Assembly (NCBI GenBank): GCA_022561675.1
Contig: JADFQT010000082.1
Location: forward strand, 1 to 9,415
Direction: 5' to 3'
Length of the DNA: 9,415 bases
From: Chloroflexota bacterium
Lineage (GTDB): Bacteria; Chloroflexota; Dehalococcoidia; Lucifugimonadales; UBA3495
Below are positions 1-6,398 of this stretch, in pieces. Positions within the stretch are counted from its first letter, which is position 1, and every line of letters starts with the position of its first letter. The notes under the pieces were generated by a model. It worked only from the letters and a program-made list of their open reading frames with translations. It did no database searches and had not been told where the DNA came from. The translations under genes were made by a program, and so were the position numbers.

Positions 1-306
1 GACGGGGAGAGCCACATCGAGGAGATGGATGTAGCCGGACATCCCGAGCTTGGCGCGCTGAAGAACATCTCGGAAGTAAGAATCCAGCATATCTCCGAGC
101 CCCGGAATATGGACTTCCATCCCTTGCCCGACCGAAGACTGATTATTCATCTAGCTGGAGAGGTCGAGATCGGACTGAGCGACGGCACCAAGCACATATT
201 CCGGGCTGGCGACGTCCGCCTCATGGAGGACCTCACGGGCCCGGGCCATACTCACCGCGACCTGACGCCTACAACCGACTCCGTATACGTGCTCCTTAGC
301 GACTAA
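1..306 (+). CDS. Cupin-domain protein, 3' end only (5' truncated by window edge)
   Basis: The reading frame is open from base 1, and 101 residues are visible before the TAA at 304-306. It begins DGESHIEE, which in small single-domain cupins sits near the N-terminus, so probably only a short piece is missing. The Met at base 25 is internal rather than the start. The beta-barrel hallmarks are all present: a FHPLPDRR segment (about residues 39-46), a HLAGEVEIGLSDG strand pair (50-62), a RAGDVRL turn (68-74) and an EDLTGPGH motif (76-83). These match cupins of the type that end shortly after a TGxGH motif. Such proteins are small beta-barrels, often metal-binding, and the substrate cannot be read from sequence. 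The last 20 residues and the stop codon lie in an 81-bp block repeated in the next gene. The length after GH is normal for a cupin, so this copy is probably the original. Family call sure; function unknown. Confidence 0.8.
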   Translation, partial: DGESHIEEMDVAGHPELGALKNISEVRIQHISEPRNMDFHPLPDRRLIIHLAGEVEIGLSDGTKHIFRAGDVRLMEDLTGPGHTHRDLTPTTDSVYVLLSD

Positions 307-322
307 GCTCACGAGCTTGTAC
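242..322 (+). repeat. 81-bp direct repeat, copy 1 (cupin 3' end, stop codon and downstream bases)
   Basis: This block matches 807-887 at 79 of 81 positions, 565 bp apart. It encodes the last 20 residues of the cupin (GHTHRDL to VLLSD), the TAA stop and 16 bases after it. The two differences are C282 against A847, a silent change in a serine codon, and G307 against C872, just after the stop. It begins at CGGGCCATAC and ends at GTAC in both copies. No third copy is visible in the window. Confidence 0.93.
305..318 (+). other. Small palindrome straddling the cupin stop codon
   Basis: AAGCTC and GAGCTT flank an AC spacer, giving a perfect 6-bp inverted repeat that overlaps the end of the TAA. No T-run follows, so it is not a convincing intrinsic terminator. 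In copy 2 of the repeat (870-883) one base is changed and the symmetry is lost. That fits copy 1 being the original and copy 2 drifting, but is weak evidence on its own. Confidence 0.4.
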
Positions 323-366
323 TCAGATGCTAAGCCATCCGCCACTATTGTAGAGCGGGGATCCCT

Positions 367-426
367 ACCGGTGGCCCCAGCAACCTGCGAAGAGCGTTGA
401 CCCTTGAGGGTTGCGAAACCACCGGT
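367..426. repeat. Two-tier inverted repeat in the cupin-phosphatase gap
   Basis: ACCGGTGG (367-374) pairs with CCACCGGT (419-426). Nested inside, GCAACC (380-385) pairs with GGTTGC (409-414), leaving a loop of about 23 bases. A folded RNA or a protein-binding palindrome is possible, since ACCGGT is itself palindromic. The remainder of 323-581 shows no credible coding frame, no T-run terminator and no tRNA or known riboswitch core that I can recognise. Confidence 0.5.
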
Positions 427-581
427 CCCACGCTCATTAGATGGAGTATTGGATCGTTTGATTATTGACCATGATTTCCTTACCGCCGCGACCTGCTTGA
501 TCCCATCCTCGCCTTCCGTATAAGGATGACGGGAAGCCAAAGTGGTTGTGCTAGCGTTGAAAGACTGCCAACCAGCAATGT

Positions 582-587
582 AGGAGG
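582..587 (+). promoter_or_regulatory. Ribosome binding site for the phosphatase-like gene
   Basis: A perfect AGGAGG lies 8 bases before the ATG at 596. It fixes the start of the phosphatase-like frame and indicates that translation could still begin even though the gene is broken downstream. Confidence 0.8.
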
Positions 588-595
588 TTGCAAGG

Positions 596-1016
596 ATGAA
601 AGTATTGTTTGTTTGTCAGGCCAATATCGGCAGAAGTCAGATTGCCCAGGTATGTTTTGATCAACTCTCATCCCACGAGTCGCCAGGCGCCGGTATGGCG
701 GTGGACGAAATTACCGCGAACGGAAATTGGCCCAGCAAAAAACTTAAAGATGTGCCCAACCCACGGTCAGTGGAATATATCAAGAGAGAGTTCGACGTGG
801 ACATATCGGGCCATACTCACCGCGACCTGACGCCTACAACCGACTCAGTATACGTGCTCCTTAGCGACTAACCTCACGAGCTTGTACGTAACGGAGGGAG
901 GCAAGGTGGTCTTTTGGGACATTCGGGACGGAGTCGGACAGGCGGACGAGGCTGCCTATCAGATATACGGGCAGGTTAGACAAAAGGTTGAAGGCCTGGT
1001 TAAGGAGATTGGCTAA
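596..1016 (+). pseudogene. Low-molecular-weight protein tyrosine phosphatase / arsenate reductase-like gene, interrupted
   Basis: The N-terminus has a beta strand followed by the phosphatase P-loop C-x5-R-S (CQANIGRS, residues 7-14; nucleophile Cys7, Arg13). It continues to REFDVDISGH, a typical family segment before the middle of the domain. Then the 81-bp block shared with the cupin gene (807-887) takes over, and translation ends at TAA 869-871 after 91 residues. The family is usually about 130-150 residues. Directly after the block, from TAC 885 in the next frame, the true family C-terminus reads YVTEGGKVVFWDIRD and then a helix QVRQKVEGLVKEIG, ending at TAA 1014-1016. The middle of the gene has therefore been replaced or deleted, with a stop and a frame change. 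The catalytic Asp normally in a DP pair would be in the RDG segment, encoded only in the separated part. A translated 91-residue product would lack it and the C-terminal helix, so it is probably inactive. Substrate (phosphotyrosine or arsenate) cannot be decided. Confidence 0.8.
807..887 (+). repeat. 81-bp direct repeat, copy 2 (inside the phosphatase-like gene)
   Basis: This is the second copy of the block at 242-322. It is entered in the same reading frame as in the cupin, through a shared Gly-His-Thr stretch, so the phosphatase frame acquires the cupin's last 20 residues and stop. It leaves in a different frame from the phosphatase C-terminus that follows. Both boundaries fall on short identities (CGGGCCATAC on the left, GTAC on the right), consistent with recombination at microhomology. 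Confidence 0.93.
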
Positions 1017-1034
1017 CCTGGATTAAGAATCGGG

Positions 1035-1053
1035 TTACGCCCCAGTGGCGTAA
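1035..1053. other. Hairpin between convergent gene ends
   Basis: TTACGCC and GGCGTAA form a perfect 7-bp stem around a 5-base loop. It sits 18 bases after the end of the phosphatase remnant and downstream of the minus-strand gene that ends at 1259. It could terminate transcripts from either side, but neither strand has a following T-run. The rest of 1054-1258 shows no credible gene. A 81-codon minus-strand frame there starts at TTG, has no ribosome binding site and resembles nothing I know. Confidence 0.4.
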
Positions 1054-1258
1054 GTAAAGGGAGTTCTTTAGCCTGCTCGCTGGCCGAACGGCCCAATGCC
1101 CAGACTCCTGCTCTACCTATCAGAACGGCGATTAAAGAAACCCGAAACAGCACCTGCCTTCCCCGAAGACCTACCAGGCTCCCTAATCTGAGGAAGGTGA
1201 GGAATAAGCGCGGTGCCGCCTGCAACAGGAGTAGGATTGGCTTCCAGCCTGTTCCCAA

Positions 1259-2152
1259 CTACTCGGGAGGATAATTTTCCAGCCACCACCGAGCAATATC
1301 CAGCCGTCGGGCGAACCAAACGCCCTCTTTCTCGGATGCGTATTTGAGAAACTCCCTGAGGCCATTGGCCCGTGCCGGCTTCCCGATTATCCGGCAGTGA
1401 AGCCCTATCGACATCATTTTTGGGTGAGTGGCCCCTTCCTCGTAGAGCATGTCGAAGCAGGACCTGGCGACTTCGAAAAAGTGACTTGGAGTGATTAGCT
1501 CGCCCCGCCAGAACTTGGTGTCATTGACCTCCAACGAGTAAGGTACCACCAGCCACTTTTTTCCGTGCACTTCGGTGTAGTAGGGCAGGTCGTCGTTGTA
1601 GGCGTTGCAGTCATAAATGAATCCGCCCTCCTCAACTACCAACTCCCGCGTGTTTACACTGGGGCCATAGCGGGTGTACCAACCCAATGGTCGCTGACCG
1701 GTGGTGCGGGTGATGGATTCCACCGCTTGTTTGATGGCCTCCCTCTCGGTGTCCCGGTCCATGCGGTAATACTCTTCCCATCGGTTACCATGTCCCATCA
1801 CCTCATGGCCCCGACGAACGATCTCAGTTCCAACCTGGGGATTTCGTTCCAGCGCCAGGGCGCAGCAGAAGAAAGTTCCCTTTACGTTGTAATGGTCCAT
1901 CAGGTTCATTATTCGCCAGACACCAACCCTGCTGCCGTATTCAAAAAAGGACTCGTTGGCCAAGTCCCGTTCTCCGAGGGGGACGTTGGATGGAGACTCT
2001 CCCGAGGTTTCCCCTCGTGGGTCACCGTCTAGGATGGAGTACTCGGAACCTTCCTCGTAATTAACAACTACGGATACGGCAATTCTGGCGCCATTGGGCC
2101 ATTGCACCACCGGCGGATTGGGCCCGTAGCCAACGAAGTCACGGGTGCTCAT
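1259..2152 (-). CDS. PuuE-like allantoinase / polysaccharide deacetylase-family hydrolase
   Basis: This 297-residue protein of the NodB-fold carbohydrate esterase 4 superfamily most resembles the cofactor-independent allantoinase PuuE, which opens the ring of allantoin to allantoate in purine breakdown. The PuuE-type landmarks run in order: RDFVGYGPNPP (4-14), VNYEEGSE (30-37), EYGSRVGVWR (71-80), a GHEVMGHGNRW histidine loop (115-125), PLGWYTRYGPSVNTR (145-159), NDDLPYY (176-182) and SIGLHCRIIGKPAR (248-261). The length is that of the family, about 300. The ATG at 2152 follows GGGAGGGAAG. Another ATG 4 bases upstream is out of frame. No other purine-degradation gene is present, and related proteins with the same fold act on other amides or N-acetyl groups, so the substrate is open. 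It ends the minus-strand run. Confidence 0.85.
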   Translation of the reverse strand: MSTRDFVGYGPNPPVVQWPNGARIAVSVVVNYEEGSEYSILDGDPRGETSGESPSNVPLGERDLANESFFEYGSRVGVWRIMNLMDHYNVKGTFFCCALALERNPQVGTEIVRRGHEVMGHGNRWEEYYRMDRDTEREAIKQAVESITRTTGQRPLGWYTRYGPSVNTRELVVEEGGFIYDCNAYNDDLPYYTEVHGKKWLVVPYSLEVNDTKFWRGELITPSHFFEVARSCFDMLYEEGATHPKMMSIGLHCRIIGKPARANGLREFLKYASEKEGVWFARRLDIARWWLENYPPE

Positions 2153-2155
2153 TCA

Positions 2156-2489
2156 TCTTCCCTCCCATGATGGATAGCTAACCTGGGGTTTCAGCCCCAA
2201 TTTTTCTGGCAGAGGCGATAAGCATCTCATCACTTCCTCTGGCTCCCAGCAGGTAGAGACCGGCAAGTGACCCGGGAGGTGGCTGTGGATGCAGATGTCC
2301 ATCACCCGATTTACGTGCCGGAAAATCCAGCCGTGGAGTTGCAGTGCTCTTTAGCCTGCCGGGCCAGGACAGCCTCATCCATCCCATGCCGGGCTCGATT
2401 TACCATGACCCAATTCCGCTTCAGGGCCGGCACCACAGCTTGCGTAGCCCTCTTAAGGGTTTCATTCCTACAAGCCTTGTCCGGATACG
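2156..2489 (-). other. Inter-gene stretch with protein-like fragments in all three minus frames
   Basis: This 334-bp stretch between the phosphodiesterase and the PuuE-like gene has no full gene. One minus frame reads LKRATQAVVPALKRN and MDEAVLARQAKEH and stops at 2311. A second reads HLPGHLPVSTCWEPEEVM and stops at 2153-2155, immediately before the PuuE-like ATG. A third reads SLAGLYLLGARGSDEML and stops at 2178. Each looks partly like real protein, as expected for a decayed or frameshifted gene, but I cannot assign a family. Chance open frames in GC-rich DNA are the alternative. None has a convincing ribosome binding site. Confidence 0.3.
2184..2205 (+). terminator. Possible intrinsic terminator facing right
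   Basis: TGGGG (2184-2188) pairs with CCCCA (2195-2199) around a 6-base loop, and ATTTTT follows. This is the form of a weak rho-independent terminator for plus-strand transcription. All genes nearby are on the minus strand, so it would only stop antisense readthrough. The 5-bp stem is short, and it may be chance. Confidence 0.35.
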
Positions 2490-3215
2490 TCACTTGCGTT
2501 CAAGATATGCGATCAGCTTATCCGGAAAGTTCACCGTCATGCCGTCGGCTCCGGCTTCCACTACCTGCTCCATCAACTCTTCAGTGCTCACGCCCCAGGC
2601 CCTTACCAGGAAGCCGTCCCGGTGCACCCGGTCCACTAATTCAGGAGTTACCAGATCGGCACGAGGGCATATCATGGCTAGGTTCATCTCTTCGGACTCG
2701 CCAAGAACGGAATCGTCCCAGTCCCTAACCAACCATCCCGAAGGAATATCCGGCGCGTAGGCCCTGACCTCTATCAGACGAGATGCCTGGAAAGAGGTGA
2801 TACTCACGCTGTCGGCCATGCCATAGCCTCGAACAAGGTCGACAGTTCTCTGGGTCAGGCCCTCGCCCCGCCCCTTGATTTCGATGTGGAGGTAAAGTCT
2901 ACCCTTGTAGCGTTCCAAGACCTCACCCAAGGAGCGAATCCCCTCTCCGACAAACTCCGGTTCGAACCAAGAACCGGCATCTAAAGTCCTTAATTGGGCT
3001 AGAGTATGGCCGGACACCGGACCGGAGCCGTTGGTAGTTCGGTCCACAGCGTCGTCGTGGATGACGACGATGTGCCCGTCTTCGGAAAGGTGTACATCAA
3101 GCTCTACCTGGTTCACTCCCAAAGCCAACGCTTTGTCGAAGGCGCTAAAGGTGTTCTCCGGTGCGTATGCGGAGGCACCCCGATGGGCAATATTCATGAA
3201 TCCCGAGGGCACCAT
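2490..3215 (-). CDS. Glycerophosphodiester phosphodiesterase, cytosolic UgpQ-like
   Basis: This 241-residue TIM-barrel enzyme of the GDPD family hydrolyses glycerophosphodiesters to glycerol-3-phosphate and an alcohol. The active-site signatures are intact: HRG (11-13), PENT (19-22), VELDVHLSEDG with metal ligands Glu38 and Asp40 (37-47), IHDD (52-55), EIKG (112-115), the VRAWGV strand (204-209) and the closing GADGMTVNFPD (222-232). In most relatives the last motif reads as GxDGxxTDxP, so the Asn229 position is a mild variant. There is no signal peptide or membrane segment, and the length matches cytosolic bacterial forms (about 240). ATG 3215 follows AGGAGGG at an 8-base spacing. It lies 160 bp after the aldo/keto reductase, in the same direction. 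It recycles lipid headgroup phosphate and has no obvious link to the catabolic genes upstream. Confidence 0.93.
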   Translation of the reverse strand: MVPSGFMNIAHRGASAYAPENTFSAFDKALALGVNQVELDVHLSEDGHIVVIHDDAVDRTTNGSGPVSGHTLAQLRTLDAGSWFEPEFVGEGIRSLGEVLERYKGRLYLHIEIKGRGEGLTQRTVDLVRGYGMADSVSITSFQASRLIEVRAYAPDIPSGWLVRDWDDSVLGESEEMNLAMICPRADLVTPELVDRVHRDGFLVRAWGVSTEELMEQVVEAGADGMTVNFPDKLIAYLERK

Positions 3216-3375
3216 TCGGCATCCCTCCTAATAAGCCTACTTACCTGGGAGCCAGATAATCAGAAGCTCCCGGATAGACTCAACATGGCTGTCTCTGTCG
3301 GATTGGTGTGTGTTTTCAAGGATGATGTCAATGAATTAGCCTTACCTTTCGGCTGAATCACCTCGCCAGGCAAGC

Positions 3376-4251
3376 TCAAGTAGCGGCCAGGATGCCAAGC
3401 CCTGGTTCTGGCAGTGGAGGGCGCTGGAGTTCGATCGCTTCTTCTTGTTCGGCTTGGCTCATCGGAGTAAATCGTTCCGCCGCGTCTAGCACCTTGGGCA
3501 CCAGCGTTACATCACCGGCGCTGGGAGCGGTGTGCATCGGTTGAGACAAGACCCACCACAAGGCCCGGTCAATGTCTTCCTGCTCCCGATGCGGGTCATA
3601 CCAGGTGGTACACTCTCTGGCTCGGTCCCCCCAGCCGCCACGAGCAATCATTTTTATGGTTTGAATGCCTACGTTTTTTGCGTTCGCAGATTCGAGCAGT
3701 TTCTCTGCCTCCTCTCGATAATCAGGGTTGCGGAATATGGCCGCGCTCACGGGAAACATGATAGTGTCGAAGTCAAACCGGCGAAGCGCCTCCAGGTGTA
3801 CCTTGGGCACGTCCGGACCATGTCCCGTTATGCCGATCCACTTGGTTAGACCCTGTTCCCGCATCTCAACCAGGGCTTCCAGCGCCCCGCCGGGCGCCGT
3901 CACCTGGTCCAGGTCTTCCATGCTGATCACAGCGTGCAACTGAAATAGGTCAAAGGACTCAACGCCTAAACGCCGCATGGAATTGTGAATGTCGTCCCAT
4001 GCCAGCTCCTTGGAACGTTGACGGGTTTTCGCTCCAAGGAACAGCTGATTTCGAATCTTGGGCATCCAGGGAGACATGCGCTCCATAGCTTGGCCGTAAG
4101 TTGGCGCGATATCGATATGATTGACTCCGTGACTTAGAATCAGTTGCACCGCTTGGTCGGCTGACTCTTGAGTTACCCGGCTGAGTCCGGCGGTACCAAA
4201 GGTTACGACAGTGCTCTGGTGGCCAGTACGACCTAGAGTACGTTTTTCCAT
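3376..4251 (-). CDS. Aldo/keto reductase
   Basis: This 291-residue NADPH-type aldo/keto reductase has a TIM-barrel fold. It starts with the family opening EKRTLGRTGHQSTVVTFGT. The catalytic tetrad is visible: Asp47 and Tyr52 in NHIDIAPTYG (44-53), Lys75 in LGAKT (72-76) and His106 in LFQLH (102-106). WIGITGH (138-144) is the strand usually followed by the cofactor-binding half. The C-terminal third (AGDVTLVPKVLDAAERF, 245-261) is the usual position for the nucleotide 2'-phosphate contacts, although the classical KS/R motif is not clear. ATG 4251 follows AAGGAAAG. It begins 75 bp after the PPOX flavoprotein gene, which suggests co-transcription. It would interconvert a carbonyl and an alcohol in the pathway of the cluster, with the substrate unknown. 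Confidence 0.92.
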   Translation of the reverse strand: MEKRTLGRTGHQSTVVTFGTAGLSRVTQESADQAVQLILSHGVNHIDIAPTYGQAMERMSPWMPKIRNQLFLGAKTRQRSKELAWDDIHNSMRRLGVESFDLFQLHAVISMEDLDQVTAPGGALEALVEMREQGLTKWIGITGHGPDVPKVHLEALRRFDFDTIMFPVSAAIFRNPDYREEAEKLLESANAKNVGIQTIKMIARGGWGDRARECTTWYDPHREQEDIDRALWWVLSQPMHTAPSAGDVTLVPKVLDAAERFTPMSQAEQEEAIELQRPPLPEPGLGILAAT

Positions 4252-4326
4252 ATCACTTTCCTTGCTGGCTCCATCTTGGAAATTAACTGGGAAATATTGG
4301 GTTAATCCGGACGTGGCTATGACTGG

Positions 4327-4962
4327 CTAATGGAGCATGGTTGCTGCTCTGTGGTCAAGCTCCTTTTGCAACTCCTCCACGTCGCATTCCACCAGATTGG
4401 CGTGGTCCCTCAACATTTCTGCGAAGGAAGGCAGTTCGCCACGTTCGACCTGTGACTCCTGGGACCACAATTTGGAGCGCATGAACGCTTTGGGGCAATG
4501 GGTGAACACCTCTTGGACGTCTACCACAATTGCCAGCTTGGGCAATTTACCCTGATAGGCCATGCTTTCAAGCAGCGCATCGTCTCTAACGAGACGGACC
4601 TTACCGTTGACCCTGAGGGTTTCATTCATTCCGGGGATCATGAAGAGCAGACCCACCTGTGGGTTGTTTATCATGTTTATCAAGGTATCCAGACGGTTGT
4701 TTCCAGGCAGGTCGGGAATGGCTATTGTAGTGTCGTCAAGCACCCGGACGAATCCTGGGTAGTCTCCCTTTGGTGACACATCGCAGCGACCGGAAGCGTC
4801 CGAAGTACCGAGGAGGATGAATGGGCATTTACCAATGATAGCTCGGCAGTGATGGTCCAGCCGGTCAATCTGTTTGTTCTGGGCGCGAGCTGTTGGCCAG
4901 CCAAATATATCTCGTAATTCTGTTTCTTGGGCAACCACATCGGTAAAGCTAATTGTAGTCAT
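4327..4962 (-). CDS. PPOX-class FMN-dependent flavoprotein, DR_2398-like
   Basis: This 211-residue protein has the pyridoxamine-phosphate-oxidase-like split barrel. The pattern is that of the DR_2398/MSMEG_1061 group: GTSDASGRCDVSPKGD (52-67), the loop IPDLPGNNRLDT (82-93), a MINNPQVGLLFMIPG strand (97-111), LRVNGKVRLV (116-125) and HCPKAFMRSKLW (155-166). Members bind FMN or another flavin as dimers and are mostly uncharacterised redox proteins; they are not vitamin B6 enzymes by default. ATG 4962 follows GGAGG closely (4-base spacer). It sits 147 bp after the group D monooxygenase, which needs reduced flavin, so a partnership is conceivable. True reductase partners usually come from a different split-barrel family, so this is inference. 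Family call is strong; function open. Confidence 0.88.
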   Translation of the reverse strand: MTTISFTDVVAQETELRDIFGWPTARAQNKQIDRLDHHCRAIIGKCPFILLGTSDASGRCDVSPKGDYPGFVRVLDDTTIAIPDLPGNNRLDTLINMINNPQVGLLFMIPGMNETLRVNGKVRLVRDDALLESMAYQGKLPKLAIVVDVQEVFTHCPKAFMRSKLWSQESQVERGELPSFAEMLRDHANLVECDVEELQKELDHRAATMLH

Positions 4963-5109
4963 TTTTCCTCCGAATTCTGTTTGTCCGATCGCATCCTAAC
5001 CGGCGAGCCAGAAAGAGTAAAGGCAAATATTCTAGCTTCAATTCATGCGTTCATCTCGGAGCAGGTAGGTCAACCCCAGACAGCCTCTCCAGACATTGCC
5101 GGCTGTCGT

Positions 5110-6270
5110 TTAAATGCGTGCATCGGGTTCGAGCCCAAGCGCTACCCTTCCGTACTGCTGCCCGCCCAGCTCCATGATAAGCCCGTCTCGATGGGCCACA
5201 GCCTGGGCGTCCCGGTGAAAGCGTTGCAGTGATACCGAGTCAAAGAGGGCATGCCCTCCGCTTAGGTCGAAAAGCCTGTTGACCGAGCGTAAACATAGCT
5301 GAGTGATAAAGGCCTTGTCCCGCCGGTAACGAGCTCTGTCGAGTAGTGTGAATTCCTCACCCTCCTGGGCCTTTTGAAAAATCTCACAGATATCGTGGTG
5401 CAAGAAAATTCGAGCGGCATCCATCTCGGCAGCAGCCTCGGAGAGACGCAAATGGATAGCCGGTGAGTCCGCGGTCCTGCCGGGGCCTGAAGTTCCTAAA
5501 AGCCGGGCTGTGAATTCGTCAATCATTCCTTGGGCAATCCCCAGCATTGGCGCCACCAAATCCCATCCCAGCAGGACGGGAATTGGAATGCGATAACGGT
5601 CCTGCTCGTGTAGTTCCCATCCGGTCCAGTCACCATCTCCGGCGCTTTCCACCTTCAAAACCCGGTGAGCAGGGACAAATGCGTCTTCTATAACAATGTC
5701 TTTGCTTCCCGTTCCCTTGAGGCCGGAGACGAACCAGGTGTCTAGAATTTGGTAATCTGCACGAGGGATTAGGACCCAGGTACGTTCCTCGAACCCCGCA
5801 ACACCTACTATCACCCAGCTTGCGGCATCGCAGCCACTGGAAAACTCCCATCTACCGGTGAGACGAAACCCGTCATTTTCAGGCTTGGTTTTAGAGGTTC
5901 CGGGATTCAAGGAACTGGAGCAAAGAACGTCTGTGCCATCCCCGAATACCTCTTCTTGTGCCCGCTGGGGCCAGTGGCCCACCAGCCAGGCGTGGGCCGA
6001 CCATAGAGAATAGCACCAGGAGGAAGAGGCACAGCCTCGGCCAAGCTCAGCTGCTGCCTCAAGGATCAAACCATAATCTAGGTCCAGACCTCCAAAGGTT
6101 CTGGGTACTCCAACCCGATACAAGCCGGACGACAGAAGATCCCGGACCGTTTCACTGGGAATGCGACGAAGCTCCTCGGTGCCGGAAGCCCGCGATCTGA
6201 GAACCGGGACCAGGTCCCTTGCTCTACCTAGCAACTCTTCCCTGGTAAGAGCCTCTTGTTCTACTGCCAT
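5110..6270 (-). CDS. Group D flavin-dependent monooxygenase, acyl-CoA-dehydrogenase fold (HsaA/HpaB-like oxygenase component)
   Basis: This 386-residue protein has the acyl-CoA dehydrogenase fold but the motifs of two-component aromatic hydroxylases rather than dehydrogenases. It has an N-terminal helical domain with IPSETVRDLLSSGLYRVGVP (37-56), then the flavin-site loop FSSGCDAASW (143-152) and SGLKGTGSKDIVIEDAFVP (182-200). The C-terminal bundle has LSGGHALF (336-343) and QRFHRDAQAVAHRDG (349-363), where His360 is at the position of a conserved active-site histidine. These enzymes use FADH2 or FMNH2 from a separate reductase and O2 to hydroxylate phenolic rings. Length is family-typical (about 390). 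ATG 6270 has only a poor ribosome binding site, so the start is less certain than the rest. It lies 128 bp after the enolase-superfamily gene. No standard flavin reductase is adjacent; the next gene is a PPOX flavoprotein. Plain acyl-CoA dehydrogenase is unlikely from the GCD and GTGSKD motifs. Confidence 0.85.
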   Translation of the reverse strand: MAVEQEALTREELLGRARDLVPVLRSRASGTEELRRIPSETVRDLLSSGLYRVGVPRTFGGLDLDYGLILEAAAELGRGCASSSWCYSLWSAHAWLVGHWPQRAQEEVFGDGTDVLCSSSLNPGTSKTKPENDGFRLTGRWEFSSGCDAASWVIVGVAGFEERTWVLIPRADYQILDTWFVSGLKGTGSKDIVIEDAFVPAHRVLKVESAGDGDWTGWELHEQDRYRIPIPVLLGWDLVAPMLGIAQGMIDEFTARLLGTSGPGRTADSPAIHLRLSEAAAEMDAARIFLHHDICEIFQKAQEGEEFTLLDRARYRRDKAFITQLCLRSVNRLFDLSGGHALFDSVSLQRFHRDAQAVAHRDGLIMELGGQQYGRVALGLEPDARI

Positions 6271-6398
6271 TTACTACTTTATCCGACGAACTGCACATTC
6301 AGAAAGGCGGACCAAAATCAACCAGCGTGCGCCTTGGGTTGGGAAAACACTTTTAGATAGATGTTGTTCGGTGAGGTCTGGCCCATCCGTGCCGGGGA

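Noticed and set aside
151..540. 129-codon minus-strand open frame across the cupin end and the following gap
   Set aside because: It is antisense to the recognisable cupin frame, has no known motif and overlaps the repeat; it is a shadow of GC-rich coding sequence.
1013..1258. Hydrophobic 81-codon minus-strand frame after the PuuE-like gene
   Set aside because: TTG start without a ribosome binding site, antisense to the hairpin region, no family resemblance.
2959..2968. GGTTCGAACC, resembling a tRNA T-arm
   Set aside because: It lies inside the intact phosphodiesterase gene and no acceptor or anticodon arms can be built around it.
5125..5136. GGGTTCGAGCCC, resembling a tRNA T-arm
   Set aside because: It encodes the conserved C-terminal GLEPD of the monooxygenase; no cloverleaf surrounds it.
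5110..6270. Annotation as an ordinary acyl-CoA dehydrogenase
   Set aside because: The FSSGCD and GTGSKD motifs and the RFHRD...H C-terminus are those of group D aromatic hydroxylases, not of acyl-CoA dehydrogenases with a catalytic glutamate.
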